64,000 nucleotides of DNA from Ziziphus jujuba. Taxonomy: Eukaryota; Streptophyta; Magnoliopsida; Rosales; Rhamnaceae. The notes under the pieces are model-generated. The model ran no database searches. It saw nothing but the letters and a program-made list of their open reading frames with translations, and was not told the DNA's origin. The stretch covers positions 30,175,001 to 30,239,000 of the forward strand of contig NC_083384.1 of the NCBI RefSeq assembly GCF_031755915.1, in the 5' to 3' direction. The position numbers and the translations under genes are program-made. Below are positions 1 through 12,688 of the stretch, one piece after another. Position 1 is the first letter of the stretch. Every line of letters starts with the position of its first letter.

Positions 1-2333
1 TGAAGCAATCCCTGATTTTGGTAACCAATTTGCCGACCGGTTGGAAACCCGTTGTCCGAGGATCCTTGGATGGCATACTCCAAGGCAACCGAACCATTTT
101 GCTGTCCATAATTGGTTCTCCTCCAATAGCAATGTAAGGCAAATTTTGTTTAGACTACATGGTACGACTACATTCAAGTTACATTACCATAGTCAGTTTC
201 CAAATTTACTTTTTTTTCCTTTCTTCATTGCATGTAGTATGTTGTGCACTGGACGTTAGATGCTACCGATGAGGAGAAGACTATGGATTACTGGCGAACA
301 ATAGCAGTTGACATACATGAAGTTCGCTACACGTCACCTCCAATTGTAGCACCAATAGTTGGCGCTAAAGATGTTGGCGCTAAAGATGTTAGTGCTAAAG
401 ATGCGTCCAAAGCTGAGGAGCATTCTAGTGGCCCTCCAGATGCTAATTTCAGGGTATGCAATTGTTACTTGCACGCAAATTTGTATTTCATATGTTGTAC
501 TAATATATGTTGACTTATGTTTTGGATATTGATATTAATTAGCTTGCTTGCTTAGAGGCAAAAGTTGATGAATTAAATAAAGAGATGGCAGCATTAAGGA
601 AGATGCTTAGTTCTGTTATTGACCAACAAAAGCACCAGGTATCATTTAGACAACTTAGTATACTTTACTTTAGTGCTTCAACATTATTAAATTACATATT
701 GTAATTCAGCAATTATTTGTTGTTAGAGTTTGGGAACTGCAAAAATAATCATTGTGTTTTGCAGGCCGAGCATCATATGCATAGCCATTCACCGTCATCT
801 TCGATTAGACCATCATCCCCTGTGGCACCGTCTGTTGGAGAGCAAGCTGAAGAATTTGATGCACCCATAGACGGTTCCAATGGTAGGAAGGAGGATGATG
901 ATTGTACTACACCGTTTGAGCCTATCGTACCTGGAGGACCCTATGTGGAGGATTCCTAGGCTTTGGTGCCATATCGGCCTTTGCATTTCGGGTGGGATAT
1001 CGATGCTTCAGCTGACAGTCCACATCATGACCAATCAGCTGAGATTGAGGTGGAAGATCGGAAGCATAACGTTGGTGATACAAGCCGATTCGGTCGAGTT
1101 TACCACAGTCACATCACGTCATCTCTCCTTACACCGATCCGTGTAAAAAGAAGGTCAAATTTAATCTTACTCGACCTATTGATGCATCAAAGGAGAGGGC
1201 GTTCGATGAGTGGTATAGGGTGGCACCGAAGGAAGCAACCGTGTGTACATCTTATATGACGGTGGGAAAGGAATTTTTTGCTGAGCTACTGACCGATGAA
1301 GGATGGTTGAATTCCGATGTAAGTTATATGTTTTATGTTCATGTAAAATCATTGTGGTCCTATGTTTGGAATGATGTTTTATTTATCACCTCGCACTTGT
1401 TACTTATTTCCTTTAATGTGGTTTTGCAGCATATTGACACTATTTTGTATTTCATACGAAAAAGGCGGTTTGATAATGAGAAGATGTTCACCAACACCTG
1501 TGCCATATTAGACGTGTTATTTTGGGTAAGACGATGGGATGTTACTGCGTTGCTTAATGTTATATTGATGATATTTTATATTGTATATATTTCATTATTT
1601 GGCAGTCATCCATCAAAGGGCGTTATCCCATATGGAGGGCATCTCGTAGCACATATTCATGTGATGCGACCCTTTGTAACTATGTGCGTGGGAGGTCACC
1701 CAAACCTAGCGTGTCGTGGCGGATATGTGATTATGTAAGTCCATACATATATTGAAAAAAATTCTCACTAAGTTTCCCATTTTGTGGATAATGAGGTTAT
1801 GTTCTAATTTGCAGGTGTACATCCCTGTCAACAATGGAGGCGCGCATTGGTTGGCAGCATGTGTGGACTTGAAGGCCTGGCATATTGATTTATACGATCC
1901 AAATATGGGAAATAAATATGTCCAGAATAGAGAGTTGAAGAATGCGGAATGCCTTACGCATATGCTGCCTTACCTATTGAGGGATGGGGGATATTACGGG
2001 AAGAATCCGGACGTGTCTCCCATTTTAGATCCATTCACGATGACCATGATCAAAGATGCACCTCGCCAAGATAATGGGTATGAATGTGTTGTCATTTCAA
2101 ACAACTTGTATTGCTGCTGTTTTTTATTGTGGTTACGTGTGAAAATACACGTGGTTGGTTTTCATTAATGCTAATCATTAATGCTATTCTGCAGGGGTGA
2201 TTGTGGCGTCTACGCTCTGAAATTTATTGAATACATGAGTAGTGAGGAGAACCCTTCATTTGGTCCGCAAGACATTATGTTTTTTAGAAAAAAATATGCT
2301 GTTGATTTGTACTTTAATAAACTTTCAATGTAG
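1..2333 (+). CDS. Ulp1-like cysteine protease of a Mutator-like element (spliced, 5' end outside window)
   Basis: Exons I can place: up to ~134, 240-454, ~543-636, from 766, ~1111-1318, 1430-1525, 1606-1734, 1815-2077 and 2195-2333, with GT..AG borders. The last two encode a C48 (Ulp1/SENP) catalytic domain. Catalytic His is at 1845-1847 (in AHW), Asp at 1896-1898 (YDP), Gln at 2067-2069 (PRQDNG) and Cys at 2202-2204 (GDCGVY); the stop is TAG at 2331. Earlier exons hold a threefold GAKD-type repeat (360-405) and a short coiled coil (LEAKVDELNKEMAALRKML). Such proteases cleave SUMO-like conjugates. Transposon copies of the family occur in plant MULEs (Kaonashi type) and usually have no known host role. 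One doubtful spot: the exon from 766 runs into TAG at 957, and the frame changes before 1111, so either an intron lies near 925-1110 or the gene is broken there. Confidence 0.75.
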
Positions 2334-2454
2334 ATCGTATGTTTAATGTTATGACGGTCTATACTAATGTTATACTAATGTTATCTTAATATGCTGAACC
2401 TATCTTTACTAATGACAACCGTTGAAAAAAAAAGAAAAAAGATAAAAGATAAAA

Positions 2455-4665
2455 AAAACCCTCGGTTGTGGTAAAAATTAAAGGAAAGATGATTATCGAT
2501 GGTGCATCGATAATTCCCGATTCACCATCGGTAATTACAGAAACGCTTTTTCGTAACCAACAAATAAACCCTGGAAAAATTACCGATGGTTTCGTCGGTA
2601 ATTTCCGAATGTGTACAGTCAATCAAGTTTTACCAATTTGTTGGGCCCCACAAATTCCATAATGTGTGTTGAATGCAAAAACATGGCAAATAGGGATTCT
2701 AAAATTATAATAAGTGGAGAAAATCCCAAAATTTAATAAATGTGTATCACATTTTGCCAAAAAATGGGATGTCTGTTCACCCTCCGTAATTCCCGAGGAA
2801 AACGTCGGTAACCGCCAAATTCCCTCGGAAAATTACCCATTTTTTCGTCGGTAATTTCCGAGGGTGTACAGTCCATCACATTTTACATATTTTTTGGCCC
2901 CCACAAGTCCCATAACGAGTATTAAAGCAAAAACATGCAAAACATGGATTCTAAAATTGTACTAAGGAGAGAAAATCTCAAAATTTCATAAAAGTATATC
3001 AAATTTTGCAAAACAATTGATGACTGTTCACCCTCGGTAATTCCCGAGAAAATCGTCGGTAACCACTAAATTCCTTCAGGAATAATTACCGACATTTTCA
3101 TCGGTAATTCCCGAGGGTGTACAGTACATTATATTTTGCCAATTTTTTGGACCCCACAAGGCCCCTAAGGCGTGTTGAATGAAAAAACATGCAAAACAGG
3201 GATTCTATAATTGTACTAAGGAGAGAAAATCCCAAAATTTAATAAAAGTGTATCAAAGTTTGCAAAAAATAAGAAAATTGTTCACCCTCGGTAATTCCCG
3301 ACGAAATCGTCGGGAAACTACAAATGCACTCTGGAAAAATTACCGGCAGTTTCGTCGGTAATTCCCGAGGGTGTACAGTACGTATTAATTTGCCAATTTT
3401 TTTTACCCCACAAGGCCCCTAAGGTGTGTTGAATGAAAAAACATGCAAAACAGGGATTCTATAATTGTACTAAGGAGAGAAAATCCCAAAATTTAATAAA
3501 AGTGTATCAAAGTTTGCAAAAAATAAGAAAACTGTTCACCCTCGGTAATTCCCGACGAAATCGTCGGGAAACTACAAATGCCCTCTGGAAAAATTACCGA
3601 CAGTTTCGTCGGTAATTCCCGAGGGTGTACAGTACGTATTAATTTGCCATTTTTTTTACCCCACAAGGCCCCTAAGGTGTGTTGAATGAAAAAACATGCA
3701 AAACAGGGATTCTATAATTGTACTAAGGAGAGAAAATATCAAAATTTAATAAAAGTGTATCAAAGTTTGCAAAAAGTAAGAAAACTGTTCACCCTCGGTA
3801 ATTCCCGACGAAATCGTCGGGAAACTACAAATGCCCTATGGAAAAATTACCGACAGTTTCGTCGGTAATTCCCGAGGGTGTACAGTACGTAATATTTTGC
3901 CAATTTTTTTTACCCCACAAGGCCCCTAAGGTGTGTTGAATGAAAAAAAATGCAAAACAGGGATTCTATAATTGTACTAAGGAGAGAAAATCCCAAAATT
4001 TAATAAAAATGTATCATAGTTTGCAAAAATTAAGAAAACTGTTCACCCTCGGTAATTCCCGACGAAATTGTCGAGAAACTACAAATGCCCTCTGGAAAAA
4101 TTACCGACAGTTTCGTCGGTAATTCCCGAGGGTGTACAGTACGTATTAATTTGCCAATTTTGTTTACCCCACAAGGCTCATAAGGTGTGTTGAATGAAAA
4201 AACATGCAAAACAGGGATTCTATAATTGTACTAAGGAGAGAAAATCCCAAAATTTAATAAAACTGTATCAAAGTTTGCAAAACATAAGTAAACTGTTCAC
4301 CCTTGGTAATTCCCGACGAAATCGTTGGGAAACTACAAATGCCCTCTGGAAAAATTACCGACAGTTTCGTCGGTAATTCCTGAGGGTCTACAGGTCGTCA
4401 TATTTTGCTAATTTTTTGGGCCCCACAAGGGCCCTAAGGTGTGTTGAATGCAAAAACATGCAAAATTTGGATTATATAATTGTACTAAGGAGAGGAAATC
4501 CCAAAATTTCATAAAGGCATATCAAATTTTGCAAAAAAATGACAACTGTTCACCCTCGGTAATTCCCGAGGAAATCGTTGGTAATCCCAAAAAAACCCTC
4601 TAGAAAATTACCGATTGTTTCGTCGATAATTACCGAGGGTGTACAGTACATCAAATATTCCAGAG
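2455..4665 (+). repeat. Forward arm of 254-bp tandem repeat array (about 8 units)
   Basis: Unit landmarks (GTGTTGAATG followed by AAAACATGC) recur at about 2667, 2918, 3171, 3426, 3679, 3933, 4187 and 4441, a period of 253-254 bp. Units between 3170 and 4440 are nearly identical; the outer ones have diverged. Each unit also holds an internal dyad: a block reading CCCTCGGTAATTCCCGACGA, then about 50 bp later the same block inverted. The 60-codon open frames at 3179, 3433, 3686, 3940 and 4194 are by-products of this repetition, not genes. Confidence 0.93.
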
Positions 4666-4679
4666 GTTATTACGGACGA

Positions 4680-6600
4680 AATATCATGCACTGTTCACCC
4701 TCGGGAATTACCGACGAAATCGTCGGTAATTTTTCCAGCGGGCATTTGTAGTTTCCCGACGCTTTCGTCGGGAATTACCGAGGATGAACAGTTAGCTTAT
4801 TTTTTGCAAACTTTGACACACTTTTATTAAATTTTGGGATTTTCTCTCCTTAGTACAATTATAGAATCCCTTTTTTGCATGCTTTTTCATTCAACACACC
4901 TTAGAGGCCTTGTGGGGTCCAAAAAATTGGCAAAATATGATGTACTGTACACCCTCGGGAATTACCGACGAAACTGTCGGTAATTTATCCAGAGGGCATT
5001 TGTTGTTTCCCGACGATTTCCTCGGGAATTACCGAGGGTGAACAGTTTGCTTATTTTTGGCAAACTTTGGAAACACTTTTATTAAATTTTGGGCTTTTCT
5101 TTCCTTAGTAGAATTATGGAATCCCTATTTTGCATGTTTTTGCATTCAACACACCTTAGGGACCTTGTGGGGTCCAAAAAATTAATAAAATATAATGAAC
5201 TGTACACCCTCAGGAATTACCGACGAAACTGTCGGTAATTTTTCCAGAGGGTATTTGTAGTTTACCGACGATTTCCTCGGGAATTACCGATGGTGAACAG
5301 TCATCAATTTTTTTGACAAATTGGATACACTTTTATTAAATTTTGGGATTTTCTCTCGGTAGTACAATTATAGAATCCCTGTTTTGCATGTTTTTGCATT
5401 CAACACACCTTAGGGGCCTTGTGGGGTCCAAAAAATTGGTAAAATATAATGAATTGTACACCCTCGGGAATTACCGATGAAACTGTCGGTAATTTTTCCA
5501 GAAGGTATTTGTAGTTTACCGACGATTGCCTCGGGAATTACCGAGGGTGAACAGTCATCAATTTTTTTGACAAATTGGATACACTTTTATTAAATTTTGG
5601 GATTTTCTCTCGGTAGTACAATTATAGAATCCCTGTTTTGCATGTTTTTGCATTCAACACACCTTAGGGGCCTTGTGGGGTCCAAAAAATTGGTAAAATA
5701 TAATGAACTGTACACCCTCGGGAATTACCGATGAAACTGTCGGTAATTTTTCCAGAAGGTATTTGTAGTTTACCGACGATTGCCTCGGGAATTACCGAGG
5801 GTGAACAGTCATCAATTTTTTAGACAAATTGGATACACTTTTATTAAATTTTGGGATTTTCTCTCCGTAGTACAATTATAGAATCCCTGTTTTGCATGTT
5901 TTTGCATTCAACACACCTTAGGGGCCTTGTGGGGTCCAAAAAATTGGTAAAATAATATGTACTGTACACCATCGGGAATTACCGACGAAACTGTCGGTAA
6001 TTATTCCAGAGGGAATTTAGGGGTTACCGACGAGTGCCTCGGGAATTACCGAGGGTGAACAGTCATCAATGTTTTTGCAAAATTTGATACACTTTTATTA
6101 AATTTTGGGATTTTCTCTTCGTAGTACAATTATAGAATCCCTGTTTTGCATGTTTTTGCATTCAACACACCTTAGGGCCCTTGTGGGGTCCAAAAAATTG
6201 GGAAAATAATATGTACTGTACACCCTCGGGAATTACCGACGAAACTGTCGGTAATTATTCTAGAGGGAATTTAGGGGTACCGATGATTTCCCTGGGAATT
6301 ACCGAGGGTGAACAGTCATCAATGTTTTTGCGAAATTTGATACACTTTTATTAAATTTTGGGATTTTCTCTCCGTAGTACAATAATAGAATCCCTGTTTT
6401 GCATGTTTTTGCATTCAACACACCTTAGGGCTTTTGTGGGGTCCAAAAAATTGGTAAAATATAATGAACTGTACAACCTCAGGAATTACTAACGAAACTG
6501 TCAGTAAATTTTCCAGACTGAATTTGGTGGTTACCGATGATTTACTCGGGAATTACCGAGCGTGAACAGTTATCAGTTTTGTTGCAAAATTTGATACACT
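4680..6600 (-). repeat. Reverse arm of the same 254-bp tandem array (about 7 units)
   Basis: The same unit appears in reverse complement. The landmark TTCAACACACCTTA recurs at about 4890, 5146, 5400, 5654, 5908, 6162 and 6415 (253-256 bp period). Together with the forward arm it forms a near-symmetric fold-back centred at about 4665-4685. The motif richness (TCGGTAATTNCCGA) resembles the subterminal repeats of plant DNA transposons. I see no CACTA-type or other clear terminus inside the array, so its parent element is undecided. Confidence 0.93.
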
Positions 6601-6979
6601 TTAATAATGCTACATTTAGCATGTTATTGGTTGGAACACACATGATTGAAGTTGCAGGATGGAATTGTTGTGAGTCTTTTACGACGGTGTACAAATGTCA
6701 ATTACCGATGATGCATTGGTCATTACCATTGGGCAGTAATATCATCCATGCAATAGTAAGAAACATACAAACAACTGAACGAAAAATTGAAGACGGAATG
6801 ATATGTTATCAAAACAATACGACAGATGAATTTGACAATAAAAGAACACATAAAGCCAACGTCTATTATGCCAAAACACATGTTACGCGGTTGACCAACT
6901 AATTGCATTCCTGACTACATTTCATACACACGCATACCACATAACATGGCCTCATTTTCTGAATATAGCATCATGCGAT

Positions 6980-9640
6980 TGATGGGAGTTCGTTTCAGTG
7001 GTGCTGTTGGTTGTTAGTGCTATCAAGAGGTACGGCGGCGGAGCATGATCGGCTGGTGTGACCAACCTGTTTGCACCTCCCGCATCTATATTGATGACGC
7101 TCCTCTCCTTGAGATTGAATCCTCTTCTTTCTCGGTCTTCCTGACTGTTTGCCAATTTAAGGTGGAAGTACAACCTGGTTTATGACATCATCTGGAGCAT
7201 GCCACTGACATTTATCTCCAAGTGGATATATGGTTTCCGAATATGCATAACGGAGTGAGTCAACTGAGTAATGCACCGAGCAAAGGAAATATGGAGAAAT
7301 ATGTCGATGCTTACATGCTGCAATTGCATGGACACAAGGAAATCCATCAATGTCAAATTCCTTGCATGAGCACGTCTTATTTTCTAAGTTAACAACTCCA
7401 ACGAACATGCCGTGGCCAACAACTTGAAACTCATATAAGTTCATTGGCATAACACGTAAGCCTCTGCCATTATTTGAGCGGTCCTGCATGATTTTTTCCA
7501 ACCAACTAGTAACAGGAGTTTGCATTGCAGCAGCGTTAGTTCGACGTTCATACCACCACTTTGCAAGACATCACGAATGTGATCTAGTAATGGCAAAACA
7601 GGTTTATCCCTAGCATCAATAAGCACAGAGTTCATGCTTTCTGCAATGTTAGTTGTCATTATGTTGTATTTATTGCCCGGAAAATGTGATCTAGCCCATT
7701 TTGAAGGACTTGCATCCTTAAGATATTGTACAGCTTCAATACTAACCCCTTCTAAAAGCTGCATGGCCTTATCAAAATCCTCAACAATATATGCTTTAGC
7801 TGCATCATTAAAAGTTGATATAATCGCGTTGACATTACCTTTAAACTTCTTAGCACGTAAATTTGTACCAAGATGATATGTGCAGTGGCCATGGTGATTA
7901 TTAGGGAAAACTGTACGTATTGCTTTTGCAATGCTCTTGTGTCTATTCGATATAAAAGCTATATTCAGATCATCCCCAAATGCTTCTTTAAAGCTCTCAA
8001 AAAACCATGTGTAAGCCGCATTCGTCTCCCCAGGGCCTATTCCATAAGCAAGTGGATAAATTTGATTGTTCCCATCCAAACATGATGCAATATATAACAA
8101 ACCTCTATATCTATTCTTCAGTGTAGTTCCATCGTCTCCGCATATGCTGGAACCCTCTAATGCTAGCTCCAAGTGCCATGAAAAAATATAAAAATCTATT
8201 TTGATCATCAGTTTCAATTCGAGTAAACGTGCCCGGATTTTTGCTCTTCAAAACGTGACTCCATAAAGGACGTTTTGCATATGAATCTTCTGGCGTGCCC
8301 CACAAACCCGATAGTGCAACTTCCTTAGTGGCCCATGCTTTGTTGTAGCTTATATTTACTCCATAATTAGAGCGAATGTCATGCACGATATCTCGAGGTT
8401 TGTATTGCCTTGAAATCCCATCAAACATTGGCTGGATGATGTCTCCGATAACTGAACTTGTTGCTTGACGATGATCCCTTTTCATGATATTTAAAGAGCA
8501 AATATGCTCATCTTTGAAGGCCCTAATCATGAAGGCCTCTGTATTATCACCATGTAGTTTGGTAGCACGCATTCGCCACACGTAATTGTCGTTTGCACAT
8601 ACAACCTCATATCGGACTCTATCTGAGACTTCTTGACCTTGAATTCAAAATTTCTCCTTAGTGCATAAAGACTAATCTTCTTCTGTAGCACATTCTTACT
8701 CGCAAAGATTTGGTTGATTCGAATGATTTCATGGGCATTGACGGATGAGAAGCGATGCTTGACCCTATGTTCAGCCATGGTTGCCGTCGAATCTTGTCGA
8801 ATGTCCAAATGGTTTTCGGTACAAGGAGAGGCAAGCACATCATCATTCACATTATCAATTGGAGTACTACCATAAGGAGACTCACCATGTCGACTATCAC
8901 CAGCTGAAAGTCCCGAATGTTGGGTCCAATAAATGTCTCGTAACCCATCTTCACTACGATCAGTGTTGACCTCAACCTCAAATTGTTCATCTTGATCATA
9001 ATCATGTCCACGATATTCATTCAAATCATTAATCTCAAAGTGCTCATTATCATGATCATGTTCAGCAGATTGCACATTGTTTTCACACATTTGATTTTCA
9101 GAGAATCCAGGTTGAGTTTCCGGCACATGAATTTCGGTCGCTAGGGACTGCATGTCGGCATCAGAGGTACAAGTAGCTATCTCGGGAACTGCAGATAGTG
9201 GGGCAATAGTCATAAATCCTGAACTTGTAGGTATCCTATTCACCACACATCCAGCAGTATCAATACTCTTTGGAACCCTAGATAACACATCAACAATAAG
9301 TGGAGATCTATCTTGAGGTCTGTGTGAACTATACTCTTCTATAAAACTTTGTAGGTCTTCATCATTTTCCACAACGTACGGCTCACATGACAAACACACA
9401 TGGTATATGAACTAGAAGATTAATCGATGTTGTGTAGAATCTAAGCTGAGAGCGTTGTAGACAACATCTTCAAGTTCGGCCAACGTACAATTCCTTTTGA
9501 TACGTATAATCTTCGTTCTTTGACGTTGGTATCTCCAGGTACCTTCAGACCATACACTCCATGTTCCATCGTAGAACAATAAAACTGAAATTTGTGACAT
9601 TGAGCACAAAGAGTTTACCAATTCAAAACATACTAAGTAT
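6980..9640 (-). pseudogene. MuDR-type MULE transposase, decayed
   Basis: Read right to left. An N-terminal segment (9621-9412) ends in TAG. A variable acidic region and MuDR domain follow (9399-8527), then the linker (8581-8111), the MULE transposase core (8217-7441) and a SWIM zinc finger (CSCKEFDIDGFPCVH) near 7400-7300. The reading continues past a stop at 7157 into a CCHC knuckle (CGRCKQVGHTSRSC) near 7090-7050. The product would bind and cut element ends. The pieces lie in different frames, with shifts near 8595, 8140 and 7553. The core motif that is normally SDRHKSI reads SNRHKSI, so the second catalytic Asp is Asn. The gene converges on the fold-back array and faces the Ulp1-like gene, as expected if both belong to one element. 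Confidence 0.85.
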
Positions 9641-9649
9641 CTACTTCTG

Positions 9650-10067
9650 CAATCGTAGAATCTTTGCTGGAAGGTTTAACTATAATCCTGAAGCAAAAGT
9701 AATGAAAAAATACAAATAAATTTTTAGTAAATGAGTACATAAAATAAGCCAAACAATTATGTTATTAACGCCTACTGGAATAGCATTTTAAATACAAATA
9801 CAAATGCATTTTCAGTAAATGAGTAAAGATAAAATAGGAATGCATTTTATGTAAATGAGTACAAATGCTGATTAAGGGAAAAATGTTGCCATATATGTAC
9901 ACATATTTATATTTATAACACACCCTGTGAAATCTGATAGAGGGTACTAGCTGCTAGATAGAGAAGACAAACGAGTTTTGTAGTTGGTCAATGTTTTCCC
10001 TTTCTGACCATGTAAATGTTATTTTTTTAATACAATATTGACTAACTAAATTCTTATTCTTAGGCTA

Positions 10068-10098
<31 letters not shown>

Positions 10099-10577
10099 TA
10101 TTAATTAAATCGATCCATTGAAAGGTCTAATGCTCTAAATTTGACCTCGATATCATCTTTCTGTGAATTCAAACAAAACATTTTTGATTCATTTTTATAA
10201 TATTATATTTAATTTTTTGTTCATAGTTTATAACGCCTCCTTTGTTCGTACCAATTCATACTTTTTCCTCACTACTAGTATTGTGATAAGGCTAAGTCAT
10301 TATTTGATTTTGACTTTATCTATCACCTATACGTAAAATATATTTTAGGAAATTTTTTTCGTAAAATCAATTAACAAAATTAATATGAAGTATATTGTAT
10401 TTATTTTTTGGCTTACTTATTAAGCCATTTATGTTTACTATTGGGAGTTCATGATTTCAAAACATTAAGATGGAAAAAAATTATTATAAATGATAAAAAA
10501 AATTATGTAAGAAGTAGCATAAAGCCAAATTATGTATATATATATATATGTATATATATCCACATACCAGGTAATCG
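9650..10577. other. AT-rich intergenic stretch
   Basis: Runs of A/T and an AT microsatellite (about 10075-10098), plus a second TATATA tract near 10536-10560. I looked for a Mutator-like terminal inverted repeat to close the element at 1-9640 and saw none. No coding signal. Confidence 0.6.
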
Positions 10578-12650
10578 TTAACTCCGATCTGCAGAAACGT
10601 ACAATTTAATTACATCCTTTTGAAGTGTATAGGCTCCACAATGAATATTTTCAGATGATGCAGGGAGAGTGAACTGAACTGAAGAGATTTTGGGATTTTC
10701 TGCAATGTTCATCAATGCAAAGAAAGAAGGCTGAAAGGTACCCAACCAACAAAAGAGAAAGAGAGAGGAAGACACAGTATACATTTAATGTGGTAGCAGG
10801 ACAGAAGTTAATGGGGTAGATAGAAATGAGGGATGGTCAAAAAAGTTGTTTTAATATTATCACCTGTATTCGAGACAGTCAATGAGAAAGCTGTTATTTT
10901 TACTTTACACTTTCATAGGTATCCATGTATTTAAATAGTTTACAAAAACCAGACAATTAATTCCCTCCTAACAAGTCTCATTTGGACATACTACCATGGA
11001 GCCATTCATGTAAAAGTGATTGATACCATCCATCATATTGACACGAGAATCAAGTACATAAACTAAAAACAAAATCTGAATATGGAAGAAATTGGATCCT
11101 TTCACAAATATGGAAGTTTCCTTTTTTTTTTTTTTTTTTTTCTTTTTTGTTTATTACATTTTGGTATCTTTTTTTCTACAAAAATCCAACTGAACACAAC
11201 TTTATAATTCCTATGTTCCAAGATTATGTATAAGATTCGAAACATATTGGATACAAAGTCCTACAAGGTAGCAGACACGGCAAGACTTTGCTGGCATACC
11301 TCATGCTGAACCAGAATCCTGATATCCCAAACAAAAATATATAAAAGAAAGAAAAAATTTGTGAAAAATTAAGTGAAAATTCAAACTCCAATGCCTGTTA
11401 TCAACTGGCCCAGCGTGAAGGATTCTTTTCACATATACCAGGTTAGGCCATCTGTCTCTGTGCTAATAAGCCTTTGCAATTCAAATTTTTTTATGATGCT
11501 GAAGAATGATGCCTAAAATTCACACAGCAGCATGCATCTCTAGCCGTCTTCGTGCTAAGATTTTCAAATTTGTTCAGAATGCTTTGAAGCAACCTGTGTG
11601 TCCACCGTTCTTGTGTCATGCTTTCTCTTGCTTCGTCTCTTTGATCTAGATGTGCGGGTCTTTGTAGGATGCTTTACAGCATGCTCTTGGATGCCCAACA
11701 CTACATTTTCATTGGTAGGGAGTTCAGGAGGGGCATCAGACCATGGTGTGCGTTTTCATGGTACAGTGACCTCCAGAGGAGGATCAATTATCCATCTGTA
11801 AAGAGACCACACTAATGTCAAATGCATGTGCATAGGAAGAGATTCTGCTAAATGAATTTTAATTAAATAGGCAATTGACTGTCATGATTTTTGTGTGTCA
11901 ATGATATATATTGAAATTTAGATGGCTTGATGAGGGGTGGGGGGAAAAAAAGCATTTCCATATGACAAAATTATTGACTAAAGGTAAAGATTTGCTGAAC
12001 CAAAGTAAAATAAAAAGAAGCATGCTACATAAAATCATAGTACAATTATATAAGTCAATTGTTTAAAGGATTGTAGTCAAATTGCAAGTAAGAAAGCCCT
12101 TGGGAATGAGGTCAGAGGACTGAACAGAAATACATTGAAATGCCACACCAATACCACTTGACCACTTGAAACAATGCAATGACATTCACTTGAAAAGAGA
12201 AGTTGAGCATCATTGTCACATTCACAGGTAGGTTACTAATTTTAAGTTCTACCCATGTGTGATATTCAAAATCACAATTTCACAGCCACAATTTTATGCT
12301 TTGAAAATAAATTAGAGACGCATAGAACTTAGAAATTGAAGGATATAACAGCAGAAAGTTTAACATGACAAGAGTATTACAAAACATTTCTACCAATTGT
12401 ATATGATCATTGGCACTGTTGACTCCATCTATGCTTCAAATTTTTTAAACAACCATGACAGCTTTCAGAATGCAAAAATCATATGCACTATAAAATGGAA
12501 AATGGATTGGAGACATAATAGGAAAGAAGATATGGTACCTGTAGGGCCAAACCATAACCGCCATTCACATCTTGCTCGAAATAAAGTAACTGGAAAATAA
12601 AGCAATTAGATTATAAATTTAATGTCATATCAGCAACACAAAAGAAAATG

Positions 12651-12688
<38 letters not shown>

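Noticed and set aside
3179..4376. Five nearly identical 60-codon open frames in tandem, suggesting a small-peptide family
   Set aside because: They recur only because the 254-bp repeat does. The reverse arm has no matching open set, and there is no start context or codon bias.
4600..4700. Terminal inverted repeats of two separate elements meeting at 4.67 kb
   Set aside because: No target duplication or recognisable terminus at the turn; an internal fold-back fits better, though assembly error is not excluded.
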